Part shown: in pieces, positions 1-7,914 of the stretch | How positions within the stretch are numbered: position 1 is the first letter of the stretch | Layout of the letters: every line of letters begins with the position of its first letter | NCBI RefSeq assembly: GCF_000807855.2 | Contig: NZ_JRYR02000001.1 | Location: 380,619-444,618, forward strand | Reading direction: 5' to 3' | Length of the DNA stretch: 64,000 nucleotides | Origin: Flammeovirga pacifica | GTDB taxonomy: Bacteria; Bacteroidota; Bacteroidia; Cytophagales; Flammeovirgaceae | Notes under the pieces: model-generated | Databases searched by the model: none | What the model was told of the DNA's origin: nothing | What the model saw: the letters and a program-made list of their open reading frames with translations, nothing else | Program-made: the position numbers and the translations under genes

Positions 1-1
1 G

Positions 2-1903
2 AAAACACAATATCCTTTAAAATCGGAAAGAGAATCACAATCTGGGTTTTACTTTAAGAAAATTGATGGCCTAGAAATAGAAGGTCTTACTTTTAAAAGT
101 GATTCTATATCCACCAAAAAAATAAATACGATTTTAACTGTAAATAGTGTTATCAGTATTGATTCTTGTACCAATGTATCCATCCATAATATTATTGCGG
201 AATCTGATACAATTAAAGAATCCACTTTTGAAATGTATGCTTCTGCTAACCTGAAATTTAGAGGAGTACATCATGTAGTTATTGATTCTGTTTATTTAGA
301 AGGAGCTTTTTCTAACATTGCCTTTACCACCAACGACAGTTCGACCAATGTGGAGGTAAGTGCTTCTACTTTTGAGCACTCTGCTTTTGACTTACTGGGA
401 AGACTTCAATTGGGGGATAAATTCTATATTCACGATTGCGATTTTTTATCGAGAAGACATTTCGGGGCTACCAATCATATTTACTTGCATGGTAATCCAG
501 TAGATTTAAAGTTACCTGAAGGATATTTGGGAGACGTTGTTATTCGTAACAATTACTTTAATGGAGAAAACTCAGCATCCAATACAAAATGTATCTATCT
601 ACAGTATTTTGATGATGCAATTATTGAAGATAATGATCTTCTAGGAGGTTATTACGCAATATTTGTCGTTAGTGGAGATTCCGTGGTCATCAATAGAAAT
701 AAAATTGTAACTGATGTCTATAAAAACATAGAATGTGGGGGGAATAATAAGTATTACCTAACAAATAATACATTCATATCACATAATGCTAGTTACAATA
801 TCCATGATCAGTATACTTACGAAGAATTAGTGATTGCAAATAACACTTTTTACAGACAAGAAATTCCCACGCATACAAGTGCATCATTTTTATACATAGA
901 TACTTTCCAAGGGGATTCATTGGCCATTGTCAATAACTTATTTGTGATGGCAGATACCCTAGACAATATCATTAGACTGGAAGATTTTAAACAAAATCTT
1001 GATACTTCCACTTTTACAATCGATCATAATGTTGTTGTGAAAAGTAATGATACGGCTCATTTTAATAAGTATTATTATTTCAGAAATATGGAAGTAGGAG
1101 ACGATAATGATGTAGATTCTTCTTTTGTATCATTAGAGGATTGGCAAAACTTCCATCTCGCATCTGATCAAAATAGTTATGTTACCTCCACACATAACTT
1201 CACTTATTTACCTTCTCCAGCAACAGAAAGCCGACTTTTTATAGATTCAGCAGACTTCCATATGAATGATGGCACTACGTTTAGAAAAGGGACGTTCCTC
1301 AAAGATCTTCCAACAGATAGAGATGGAGACCCAAGAACGGAATTAGCCGGAGTGGATATCGGGGCAGATCAGTATTATCTAGGAACTCAAGTAGCGTTCG
1401 AAACATGTGATGAAGATCTCACCTCACAGATTACAGAAGGTCACAAAAACATTACATCTTACTTATGGTATTTCGGTGACGGAGCAACATCAATAGAAAT
1501 GACTCCCACCCATACTTATGAGGCCATGGGAGAATATACTGTATCATTGGTTACATGCGATGTGACTAACTATTGTGATAGTGTATCGTTTAAAGTCAAT
1601 ATCGAAGATCAGAACTGTAAATTTGAAGATCCTACTTTCTCTCTCATCGATCAAACCTCATTTGTGGTATACCCCAACCCAACAAAAGGACACATCAATT
1701 TTAGTAGTTATGAAATAGCAGGCCCAGTAAATGCTCAACTAGTAGACATGAATGGTGCTATTTTATATGAAGGTTATGAAGAATTAAACCAATTAGGTAC
1801 AGAAATCAGTCAAGTTTTATCTCAACTACAATCTGGTATTTATGTCCTTAAAATAGAACAGGAAGGAAATAACTACACAAAGAGAATTGTTTTAGGAGAG
1901 TAA
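2..1903 (+). CDS. T9SS-exported right-handed beta-helix protein with PKD domain (5' end missing)
   Basis: The reading frame is open from base 2, so the start lies left of the window; the ATG at 233 is internal. The N-terminal two thirds carry irregular repeats of the N-N-x-F/I type typical of parallel beta-helix surface proteins, and end in a block with D-G-D-P-R and VDIGAD, which matches the 'choice-of-anchor Q' region often found after such helices. A PKD domain follows (about 1390-1610; WYFGDGA then PTHTYEAMGEYTV). The last 80 residues (from FVVYPNPTKG to the end) are a type A T9SS C-terminal sorting domain, so the protein is probably exported across the outer membrane and attached to the surface or released. 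The substrate is unknown; beta-helix proteins of this kind are often polysaccharide-binding or lyase-like, but no catalytic motif is visible. Confidence 0.85.
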   Translation, partial: KTQYPLKSERESQSGFYFKKIDGLEIEGLTFKSDSISTKKINTILTVNSVISIDSCTNVSIHNIIAESDTIKESTFEMYASANLKFRGVHHVVIDSVYLEGAFSNIAFTTNDSSTNVEVSASTFEHSAFDLLGRLQLGDKFYIHDCDFLSRRHFGATNHIYLHGNPVDLKLPEGYLGDVVIRNNYFNGENSASNTKCIYLQYFDDAIIEDNDLLGGYYAIFVVSGDSVVINRNKIVTDVYKNIECGGNNKYYLTNNTFISHNASYNIHDQYTYEELVIANNTFYRQEIPTHTSASFLYIDTFQGDSLAIVNNLFVMADTLDNIIRLEDFKQNLDTSTFTIDHNVVVKSNDTAHFNKYYYFRNMEVGDDNDVDSSFVSLEDWQNFHLASDQNSYVTSTHNFTYLPSPATESRLFIDSADFHMNDGTTFRKGTFLKDLPTDRDGDPRTELAGVDIGADQYYLGTQVAFETCDEDLTSQITEGHKNITSYLWYFGDGATSIEMTPTHTYEAMGEYTVSLVTCDVTNYCDSVSFKVNIEDQNCKFEDPTFSLIDQTSFVVYPNPTKGHINFSSYEIAGPVNAQLVDMNGAILYEGYEELNQLGTEISQVLSQLQSGIYVLKIEQEGNNYTKRIVLGE

Positions 1904-1934
1904 GCGAGAAGTACTTATCTATGATAATTTCATT

Positions 1935-1982
1935 ATCCTCCTCCATAGTCCAGCGTTTTGGGGTATGGGGGAGGATTTTTTT
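1935..1982 (+). terminator. Rho-independent terminator of the T9SS protein gene
   Basis: A GC-rich stem of roughly 15 pairs (ATCCTCCTCCATAG against TATGGGGGAGGAT, with G-U wobbles) is followed directly by seven T. It begins 32 bases after the stop codon. Confidence 0.85.
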
Positions 1983-2037
1983 AGGGGTGAAAGAAAGTAG
2001 AGCAATGGAGTTTACATTATGTTTTTCCTCATCCATT

Positions 2038-2067
2038 ATCAGCCCACGACTTAAGTCGTGGGCTGAT
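2038..2067. repeat. REP-like palindrome, copy 1 (TTAA-centred class)
   Basis: Perfect palindrome with core CCCACGACTTAAGTCGTGGG flanked by AT-CAG / CTG-AT. It lies 101 bases upstream of the RAYT gene and matches the hairpin at that gene's 3' end. It is the left hairpin of the REP-RAYT pair. Confidence 0.85.
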
Positions 2068-2167
2068 GATGGATGAGCTTTGACTTCTTTCTCGTGCTTA
2101 TGATGATGAAATATGAGAATTTAATTGTAGTTTAGAATTTTCGATTCATCATTCAAATTCTAACTAA

Positions 2168-2611
2168 ATGCCTCATCAAAACAGTCAATTATGGTTTCAT
2201 ATTATTTGGACTACAAAAAATAGAGAACCGGTCTTTACAAGAGAAATGCTTGTTCATAAATTAGCTCCTCTCTTAATTCTTATTTCTAAAGAAAACGAAA
2301 TAGACCTTCTATTTATGAATGGGTATAAAGAGCATTTGCATTGTTTAGTACGTTTAAGAAGTACACAAAGCATTGCTCGAGTAGTACAGAAATTAAAGGG
2401 AGTTTCAGGAAGAAGGATTAACGAACAGTGTTGGTTTCCTTTTGAGTTTAATTGGCAAGTAGGATATAGTGCTTTTTCGGTGAGTCCTGATAGAGTACCA
2501 ACAGTAATTAATTACATCAAAAAACAATGGGATAAACATCAGAAGATGGATTTTTCTTCAGAATTAAATTATTTAGAACAAAATAGCCATCATCATCAGC
2601 CCACGACTTAA
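2168..2611 (+). CDS. REP-associated tyrosine transposase (IS200/IS605-like, Y1 HUH)
   Basis: A 147-aa single-domain Y1 transposase, the usual length for the IS200/RAYT group. The metal-binding HUH motif is H56-L-H58 in KEHLHCLVR, and the nucleophile is probably Y116 with Q120 downstream in NYIKKQWDKH. Enzymes of this family cleave single-stranded hairpin DNA through a 5'-phosphotyrosine link. The stop codon TAA (2609-2611) is the exact centre of the downstream 44-bp palindrome, so the gene's 3' end is built into its own recognition hairpin. No accessory TnpB gene is next to it. The ATG follows a short AT-rich leader with no clear ribosome-binding site, as is normal in Bacteroidota. The RAYT assignment rests on the flanking REP hairpins; the family itself is clear. 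Confidence 0.88.
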   Translation: MPHQNSQLWFHIIWTTKNREPVFTREMLVHKLAPLLILISKENEIDLLFMNGYKEHLHCLVRLRSTQSIARVVQKLKGVSGRRINEQCWFPFEFNWQVGYSAFSVSPDRVPTVINYIKKQWDKHQKMDFSSELNYLEQNSHHHQPTT

Positions 2612-2631
2612 GTCGTGGGCTGATGATGATG
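2588..2631. repeat. REP-like palindrome, copy 2 (44-bp perfect palindrome)
   Basis: Perfect inverted repeat: three CAT units, then CAGCCCACGACTTAA and its complement, ending in three ATG units. It overlaps the RAYT stop codon. The same CAT/ATG trinucleotide flanks recur around other copies in the window. Confidence 0.9.
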
Positions 2632-2641
2632 TTTAACTGAT

Positions 2642-4153
2642 TTAGAGCGTCTTTTCAGCTTTGACTTCTTGATAACAGTTCTCAAAATAGGTGATATCGT
2701 CCGGAGAATACTCATTAAAGAATTTTTTGATAGCATTCTTGGAAAGTAAACCGTTCCCTTGTTCTAGGTAATTAAATAAAAGAGAATAATGATGTTCTTC
2801 CATATCATATTGTGCTTTTACTTTCTCTTTGAAAGCATTGAAATGAAAAGTAAGAGTTAATTCATTAGGGATTAAAACTGTAATCGCGTAGTCAAAACAT
2901 TCATATAAGAAAAGGCTAAAAGCTGTAGCATCAAAAAAGCGGTAATAAACTGCACTATCAGAAAGTACTTTAACATTTAGATCTTCTGTTTCTACCCAAT
3001 CAATATAATCAATTATACTGTTAGAATAAGCACTTAAAACTTTACTATAAGCCTCAATATGGTAACGGATAGCAGCAGAAATTGGGAAAGTGCCGTTAGG
3101 TAGAGATATCTTTTTAAGACTAAGAATGTGATTAATTAAATAACGGTGAACTCTTCCATTTCCATCAAAAAAAGGGTGGATATTTACAAACCCAAATGCA
3201 ACGGTAGCAGCAGCTATCATAGAGTCAAAATTACTATCACTTTCAACAAGCGATATTGATTTATATAACCCATTCATAAGGGGGGCTATATCTTCATGTC
3301 GAGCAGAAATATGTGAAGGAATGGGTTCGCCTGTTTCATAATCATGTTCACCTATAAAGCCACCTTCAGTACGAAAACCCAATTTATTGAATTTAGACCC
3401 CTTCATAATTTCTTGCTGTAATGACAAAAGAAAGGCATCAGTTACAAGGTGTTTTCCTGCTTTACGTAAAACTTTGGCAAATTCTTGTGCTCTTCGATTA
3501 TTAATTTTTTCGCCTTCAATAATAAAAGAAGACTTTGAATCTTTTAGCAGAAGAGAATAAGCCATCTTTTCAATTAAGATAGTATTCGTATCAGAGGACA
3601 CAAATAAAGAGGAAATGGAGAAACCTTTATATTTTTCAGTATATTTTACTATTTCATCTGTTTTAGTGGCTAAAGGACAGAAGTCTGATGTTCCAGGTAA
3701 GTTATTGATCACTCTATGTCTTTTAGAGACTATTCCTTCAGATAACCCAAACTGAATATTTTCATCTAATGCGTTGACATATTCTTTTCTGTATTTTAAA
3801 TCGGGAATAGGAAGCGTTTTTTTCGAAGCAAACTCTACTAAAAACCAAATACGTCTTGCTGTTTCACCTGTATGTTTAATTTGAACAAGTTCAATAAGTT
3901 GTTCCTCTTCTAATTTTTGGGATAATAATGCGAAGAATAATAAATCAACACCTTCATTCTTTAATGCAAACTGTATATGATAAAATAAGGCTTCTAACAT
4001 AGTAATGCCTTCGTTATCCTTAGGAAAGCCCTTTACCTTTTTATCATAAAGTGGAATAGGACTTTGCATTGGTAACTCAAATGTTTCAATAACAGCCTTA
4101 TAGCCAATACTAAACATTCCGTTCTTTTCTTTTGTGAAAAATGGTGCGTTCAT
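2642..4153 (-). CDS. Fic family protein AMP transferase
   Basis: 503 aa. The Fic signature HPFFDGNGRVHR is at residues 326-337, with catalytic H326 and the anion-binding GNGR complete, so the protein should transfer AMP from ATP to a hydroxyl side chain of a target protein. An inhibitory-helix motif of the S/T-x-x-x-E-G type (SFIIEG, residues 209-214) lies upstream of the Fic core, as in class II Fic proteins that are self-inhibited. Regions before 170 and after 400 show no domain I can name; the C-terminal part may be a winged helix. The gene is transcribed alone toward the RAYT gene, and its stop is 10 bases past the REP hairpin. Its start codon lies inside one of three GCACCATTT repeats that may be a self-regulatory operator. 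Target unknown. Confidence 0.9.
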   Translation of the reverse strand: MNAPFFTKEKNGMFSIGYKAVIETFELPMQSPIPLYDKKVKGFPKDNEGITMLEALFYHIQFALKNEGVDLLFFALLSQKLEEEQLIELVQIKHTGETARRIWFLVEFASKKTLPIPDLKYRKEYVNALDENIQFGLSEGIVSKRHRVINNLPGTSDFCPLATKTDEIVKYTEKYKGFSISSLFVSSDTNTILIEKMAYSLLLKDSKSSFIIEGEKINNRRAQEFAKVLRKAGKHLVTDAFLLSLQQEIMKGSKFNKLGFRTEGGFIGEHDYETGEPIPSHISARHEDIAPLMNGLYKSISLVESDSNFDSMIAAATVAFGFVNIHPFFDGNGRVHRYLINHILSLKKISLPNGTFPISAAIRYHIEAYSKVLSAYSNSIIDYIDWVETEDLNVKVLSDSAVYYRFFDATAFSLFLYECFDYAITVLIPNELTLTFHFNAFKEKVKAQYDMEEHHYSLLFNYLEQGNGLLSKNAIKKFFNEYSPDDITYFENCYQEVKAEKTL

Positions 4154-4228
4154 ACAAGAATCTAGATTTATTTGTTCAAAAGTACAAATAAATGGTGCGT
4201 TTTTGTAAAATATAGTAAAAAATGGTGC
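4139..4228 (-). promoter_or_regulatory. fic promoter with three GCACCATTT repeats
   Basis: On the minus strand the sequence GCACCATTT occurs three times: over the fic start codon (near 4139-4147), near 4190-4198 and near 4220-4228. A good Bacteroidota -7 box, TACTTTTG, is at 4177-4184 (minus strand) between the first two repeats. Repeats over the promoter and start suggest an operator, perhaps bound by a Fic-associated regulator. This is inference from position only. Confidence 0.4.
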
Positions 4229-4232
4229 AACT

Positions 4233-4272
4233 CCATCACAAGCCCATGACTTAAGTCATGGGCTTGTGATGG
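4233..4272. repeat. REP-like palindrome, copy 3 (40-bp perfect palindrome)
   Basis: Perfect palindrome with core CCCATGACTTAAGTCATGGG and outer arms CCATCACAAG / CTTGTGATGG. Compared with copies 1 and 2, C-G pairs are changed to T-A on both arms, so the fold is kept while the sequence differs. Confidence 0.85.
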
Positions 4273-4366
4273 TAGTTCAGATAGAATAACATTCATTATT
4301 CTACGTGTGCATAAAGAGTGCACTTGTCAATTTTAAGTTTGTATTATCATTAAAGAAAAGGATATC

Positions 4367-4406
4367 CCATCATCAACCCACGAGTTAAGTCGTGGATTGA
4401 TGATGG
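4367..4406. repeat. REP-like palindrome, copy 4 (imperfect)
   Basis: Arms CCATCATCAA / TTGATGATGG around CCCACGAGTTAAGTCGTGGA; mismatches sit near the loop and at one inner pair. It is the last copy left of the island boundary. Confidence 0.8.
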
Positions 4407-4417
4407 TGGACTAAGTT

Positions 4418-4697
4418 ATGATTACTTATAAAGAAATATATTGATGCTCAAGGATTTGAAATACTTTCACAGGTAAGTGGCTATTTCCCTCAAGCTCAAA
4501 GTATTTTTATGAATGATGTGACTTTTGAAGATTTCTTTGAAGGTGATACTGGTACACCTTCTAAAATTGATTCTTTACCTAACCTAACTTTAGAAGAAGA
4601 GAAACTATATCGAAAAGTTCGATCAAATAATTATCGTTTAGAACGTGAAAAAATTCCTAATGATCATGTAATTAAAATATTAAGCAAAAAACAGTAA
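4418..4697 (+). pseudogene. Hypothetical gene remnant, probably frameshifted
   Basis: The frame ending at 4697 (visible ATG at 4509) is open back to about 4422 and encodes KKYIDAQGFEILSQVSGYF and more before that ATG. Only the neighbouring frame has a start, ATG at 4418 (MITYKEIY then stop). The two pieces join sensibly if one base near 4440 is skipped, so I read this as a small gene (about 90 aa) broken by a one-base shift. The 62-aa open frame from 4509 is acidic at its start and rich in K, R and E at its end. I do not recognise the family. It lies just outside the island's left attachment copy, between two REP hairpins and that copy. Confidence 0.35.
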
Positions 4698-4805
4698 AAT
4701 GATTATTTTAAAGGCGATTTTTTAAGAATACACAAATTTTGTGTGTTTGACTCATTAACTAAAGTCTAAAAAAATATTACGAAAATTTGAGTTCCCCCAC
4801 AAAAC

Positions 4806-4867
4806 AAAAAAACCGTCCCTACATTACTGTAAAGACGGTTTCTAGTGGAGTCGGAGGGAATTGAACC
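4806..4867 (-). other. Left island attachment copy: duplicated ssrA 3' end and terminator
   Basis: Bases 4812-4867 match 31541-31596 in the same orientation at 49 of 56 positions. The shared piece is the last part of the tmRNA gene (TGGAGTCGGAGGGA, the TPsiC arm and acceptor end read on the minus strand) and its terminator hairpin. This copy has lost the exact T-loop (GAATTGAACC against GAGTCGAACC) and is not attached to a tmRNA body, so it is the orphan attachment-site copy left by integration. The terminator stem carries a compensatory T-A to C-G difference, so selection or long divergence is likely. Confidence 0.85.
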
Positions 4868-4969
4868 TTTTGTGTATTACCGTCTATTATTGTCTTTTTT
4901 ATACTAAAAACGTAATATCTCTTCAAATTTATTGTAATATTGTTGATGGATATGGATTGCAAAACAAAA

Positions 4970-4992
4970 ATGTTATCCCCAATGTTATCCCC
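4970..4992. repeat. Left copy of the paired TGTTATCCCC repeat
   Basis: Two tandem copies of TGTTATCCCC separated by AA. The same double unit is found at 31504-31525, just inside the other island end, in the same orientation. It lies about 35 bases before the integrase start. Paired sites inside both ends are what integrase arm-binding sites look like. Confidence 0.6.
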
Positions 4993-5027
4993 TTTTTTTA
5001 ATCTCTCTTTTTTATTCATTGGTTATT

Positions 5028-6248
5028 ATGGCAACTGTAAAATTATATTTGAAAGACAAAAATGCTCATAAAGTAACAAAAGTTATTTGTGCAGTGTCTG
5101 ACGGTAGAGGAGTTTTTATTAAAGTTCCTACTAGTGTGTCTGTAAATCCAAAACACTGGAGTATTAAGAATCAAAGAATCCTATCTGCGAATTCAAATGC
5201 AGTTGCTTTAAATCAACAACTTGAAAAATTTAAAAATCGTGTTTTCACTATTTATCTTGAAGCGAAAAATAATGGATTGCAAGCAAACTCAAAATATATA
5301 AAGGAACAATTACATCCTAAAGAGAATACAGTTACTAAAGAAGAACAGTTTTGGGATGTTTTCGATAATTATCTTGAATTAAAAACAAACTCTCTTTCAA
5401 TTTCAAGTATTAAAAAGATAAAATCATTGAGAGTACATTTAAAGGGTTTTGAGGAAAAGAAATATATCACTTTTGATCTTGAAAAAATGGATCAGATGAT
5501 TTTTGAAAGACTTCAGGATTATATGTATAAAGATGCAGATCTCAATGTTCAAACCACTGCAAAGTATCTTGGTTTGTTTAAGACTTTCTTGAATTGGTGT
5601 AAATCAATGAAGATTGTTGATAATGATGATCACAAACAATTTTCTCTAACTCATCAACCAGAAACATTAAAACCAATTTTAGATGATAAGGATATAGATA
5701 AGTTAAGAACTGTATCATTAACCAATAACTATTTAGATAATGCGAGAGAGTTACTTATACTTTCTACGTTAACGGGTCTTAGATTTAGTGACTATAGTAA
5801 AATTAATTTATCACAGATAAGAATAGATTCTGAAGAAAGAGAATATTTGGTATTAAGACAAACTAAGACTAATGAAAGGATAGAAGTCCCTTTAAATTCA
5901 GAATCCTCTCGTATTGTTCATGATCTTATTGATGGTAAAGTTAGAGCGATAAGTAATCAAAAGCTAAACCAGTATGTAAAAGAGGTCTGCAAATTAGCAG
6001 GTATAGATGACCTTTTTGAAGTGGATGAATTTAAAGGAACACAAAAAACAACTTATCAGAAACCTAAATATGAATTAATCACAACTCATACAGGAAGAAG
6101 AACATTTGCCACTCGTCTTTTATTAAAAGGTGTACCTACTAAAACAGTAATGAAGTTTACAGGTCATAAAGATGAAAGAAGTTTTTCAAAGTATGTAAAC
6201 ATACCTAAAGAAAAAGAAATGGATTTGGTACGTATTGCTTTAGGTTAA
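5028..6248 (+). CDS. Tyrosine recombinase / integrase of the ssrA island
   Basis: 406 aa from the ATG at 5028; an in-frame TTG at 5019 is less likely. The N-terminus (about 1-90) fits the arm-DNA-binding domain of Bacteroidota integrases, followed by a SAM-like core-binding domain (about 105-200) and the catalytic domain. The catalytic set is complete: R252 (TGLRFSD), K280 (RQTKTNE), H354 and R357 (HTGRRTF), H380 (FTGHKD) and nucleophile Y389 (FSKYVN). The enzyme should insert and excise the island by recombination between the ssrA 3' end and the island's copy. It is the first gene inside the left attachment copy and points into the island. It is apparently intact, so excision may still be possible. 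Confidence 0.93.
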   Translation: MATVKLYLKDKNAHKVTKVICAVSDGRGVFIKVPTSVSVNPKHWSIKNQRILSANSNAVALNQQLEKFKNRVFTIYLEAKNNGLQANSKYIKEQLHPKENTVTKEEQFWDVFDNYLELKTNSLSISSIKKIKSLRVHLKGFEEKKYITFDLEKMDQMIFERLQDYMYKDADLNVQTTAKYLGLFKTFLNWCKSMKIVDNDDHKQFSLTHQPETLKPILDDKDIDKLRTVSLTNNYLDNARELLILSTLTGLRFSDYSKINLSQIRIDSEEREYLVLRQTKTNERIEVPLNSESSRIVHDLIDGKVRAISNQKLNQYVKEVCKLAGIDDLFEVDEFKGTQKTTYQKPKYELITTHTGRRTFATRLLLKGVPTKTVMKFTGHKDERSFSKYVNIPKEKEMDLVRIALG

Positions 6249-6296
6249 AACTAAAAACAATCTTAAAGTTTTAGTTAGAAAAATGTAGTTTAAAGA

Positions 6297-7151
6297 TTAT
6301 TTAGTCTCATCGCCACCAAGATTATCATTTTGAATCTGATAAATTTTGTCTAAATCTAAATGACTAATATGATCGGGAATTGGATCAGTAGGTAGTGAAT
6401 CTATTGACATATCTGGGTCTAGAAAATCTTTAATGATATAAAACCCATTATGCTCCAATTGATTTCCATCGTCATCAGTATAACCATATCCTTTATAATT
6501 ATCTTTTGGATAATCAAGTTCATACTTTTTAATATAACCTTTGATTTCAGTATAGGTTTTATTTAAGAACTCGACTTTATCCTTAATGTTAACTTTATTG
6601 TTTAATACATTATAGACATTTTCAAGGACTTTAGGGTCATTTTTTAAGCTTTCTAATGTGAAAATATCTTCACACATGCTTTTTAATCTATATTGGAGTC
6701 CATCAAAATATTCACCAATTTCATCATTAAGTTGGGTTATGTCATATATCAGCTTTTTAAGCTGATATATATCGTTGAATTGTCTTTGTAAATCACTCAT
6801 TAAATCCATCATTTGGATAGATTTCAAAAGTTCTTTGTTATCTTTTGATAATGATGAAGAATCGAGGATAACTTTATATGTTAAATCAGTTGCAGTATTG
6901 AAGAAATTTTCGTCTGGTGGTGGGAAATCATCACCATAAAGGACATTTTTGTTTTCTCCAAAAATTATATATTTAAAATTACCTCCAGATTCGATTAAAT
7001 ACCTTAATAGAGCTTCAGTTGGTTTTTTTTTATCTTTTTCAACCGCAGAAATAAAAGATTGAGATACATTTAGTACTTCAGAGATTTCATTCTGAGTGAT
7101 ACTGAGTGCTTTACGGACTTTTTTTATCCTTTCACCATACTGAATATCCAT
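6297..7151 (-). CDS. XRE-family transcriptional regulator (island repressor candidate)
   Basis: 284 aa. Residues 1-60 form an XRE helix-turn-helix (ERIKKVRKALSITQNEISEVL then NVSQSFISAVEKDKKKPTE). The long C-terminal part is acidic and helical with no domain I can name, and may sense a ligand or form oligomers. The gene faces the integrase end to end and is divergent from the excisionase-like gene. A 26-bp perfect palindrome sits 20 bases before its start and overlaps the likely -7 region, so autorepression and control of the divergent replication genes are plausible. Role inferred from context. Confidence 0.85.
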   Translation of the reverse strand: MDIQYGERIKKVRKALSITQNEISEVLNVSQSFISAVEKDKKKPTEALLRYLIESGGNFKYIIFGENKNVLYGDDFPPPDENFFNTATDLTYKVILDSSSLSKDNKELLKSIQMMDLMSDLQRQFNDIYQLKKLIYDITQLNDEIGEYFDGLQYRLKSMCEDIFTLESLKNDPKVLENVYNVLNNKVNIKDKVEFLNKTYTEIKGYIKKYELDYPKDNYKGYGYTDDDGNQLEHNGFYIIKDFLDPDMSIDSLPTDPIPDHISHLDLDKIYQIQNDNLGGDETK

Positions 7152-7171
7152 AAATGTTTAAATTTATTTTG

Positions 7172-7197
7172 AAAAATAGAACCTAGGTTCTATTTTT
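7172..7197. promoter_or_regulatory. 26-bp palindromic operator upstream of the XRE regulator
   Basis: Perfect inverted repeat with half-site AAAAATAGAACCT, no spacer, centred at 7184/7185. It lies 21-46 bases upstream of the XRE start codon and is the best candidate binding site for that regulator. Confidence 0.65.
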
Positions 7198-7226
7198 GAA
7201 CTTTAACGGTTGTTAATATATAATTA

Positions 7227-7468
7227 GAGTCTACTGAAAAAGTCAAAAAGCATCAAAAAAGTAGCTTTCAATACAATTAAGAGCTATTTGAATGAAAATT
7301 TCACAAAAAAAGTGCAAGGTGTAATCCCTTCATACGCTTATTTTAGGCTGTTTAACAAAAAAAAAGACTTGCACTTGATATTAAAACTAGCATTTAAAAG
7401 TCATTATATTCATTGATTATGATATAAATAAGCTGGTTTAAACAGATCTATGACTTTTTCAGTGAGCC
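7227..7468. mobile_element. 242-bp MITE-like element with 7-bp target duplication
   Basis: The ends are inverted copies: GAGTCTACTGAAAAAGTCA on the left and, reversed, GGCTCACTGAAAAAGTCA on the right. ATAATTA flanks both sides (7220-7226 and 7469-7475), consistent with a target-site duplication. No coding frame is inside. An internal inverted repeat (AAGTGCAAG with CTTGCACTT) could fold into a hairpin. The parent transposon is not in this window; ends of the ACTGAAAAAGTC type are, from memory, seen in several DDE insertion sequences. Confidence 0.7.
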
Positions 7469-7532
7469 ATAATTAATACAAAAATAAGACAATCTTTTAA
7501 TAGTTTATATATTTTTTTAATACAGGTTAAAA

Positions 7533-7814
7533 ATGATAGAAAATCCTTTTGAAGCACTATTTCTAAAGCTAAGCTCTATTGAATCGAATACAAAAATTCT
7601 TTCTGAGAAAATAGACTCTTTAAGTCAAGAGTCTAAAGCAAACAATGACATGTTGACTATTCAGCAATTTTCTGAAGAGTATAATCTTTGTAGGTCAACG
7701 ATTCACAAATTCATGAAAGATGGAAGATTAAAATATCATAAATTTGGTCGGAAGACTTTATTTAAAAGAGAAGATATTGAAAGATGTTTAATAACTAAAG
7801 GAAAACATATGTAA
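7533..7814 (+). CDS. Excisionase-like helix-turn-helix protein
   Basis: 93 aa. Residues about 45-92 (MLTIQQFSEEYNLCRSTIHK then GRLKYHKFGRKTLFKREDIE) are the MerR-like HTH_17 fold used by excisionases and small Bacteroidota element proteins: a helix-turn-helix, a short wing and a hairpin that recognises DNA. The first 40 residues form a probable coiled coil for oligomerisation. It is the first gene of the rightward replication operon, after the XRE operator and the MITE. It may direct excision or control the operon; the sequence does not decide between these. Confidence 0.8.
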   Translation: MIENPFEALFLKLSSIESNTKILSEKIDSLSQESKANNDMLTIQQFSEEYNLCRSTIHKFMKDGRLKYHKFGRKTLFKREDIERCLITKGKHM

Positions 7815-7834
7815 TACTCTTTATTAAATTTAAC

Positions 7835-7900
7835 CTGTGTATAAATAAAAAAGGTAAAACGACTGCAATCGTAATACCTTCAGATTTTATTTGTACACAG
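7835..7900 (+). promoter_or_regulatory. 66-nt long hairpin just before the DUF3987 gene
   Basis: CTGTGTATAAATAAAA (7835-7850) pairs with TTTTATTTGTACACAG (7885-7900) along all 16 bases with one wobble. Inside it AAGGTA pairs with TACCTT and CGA with TCG. The structure ends 14 bases before the next start codon. It could be an mRNA switch on translation, or a single-strand origin or nicking site for the element. It is not a normal terminator because no T run follows. Confidence 0.6.
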
Positions 7901-7914
7901 TACAATTATACTAG

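Larger units (their letters stand above)
2038..2631 (+). mobile_element. REP-RAYT unit: transposase flanked by two near-identical REP hairpins
   Basis: Two hairpins with the same 24-base core (2041-2064 and 2598-2621) bracket a single Y1 HUH transposase gene. This is the arrangement known for REP-associated tyrosine transposases, whose enzymes cut and join REP hairpins. About ten further related palindromes occur to the right, mostly with a different centre (TTGAAA/TTTCAA instead of TTAA), so more than one subfamily is present. Whether this unit moves itself or only spreads REPs cannot be told from one copy. Confidence 0.75.
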
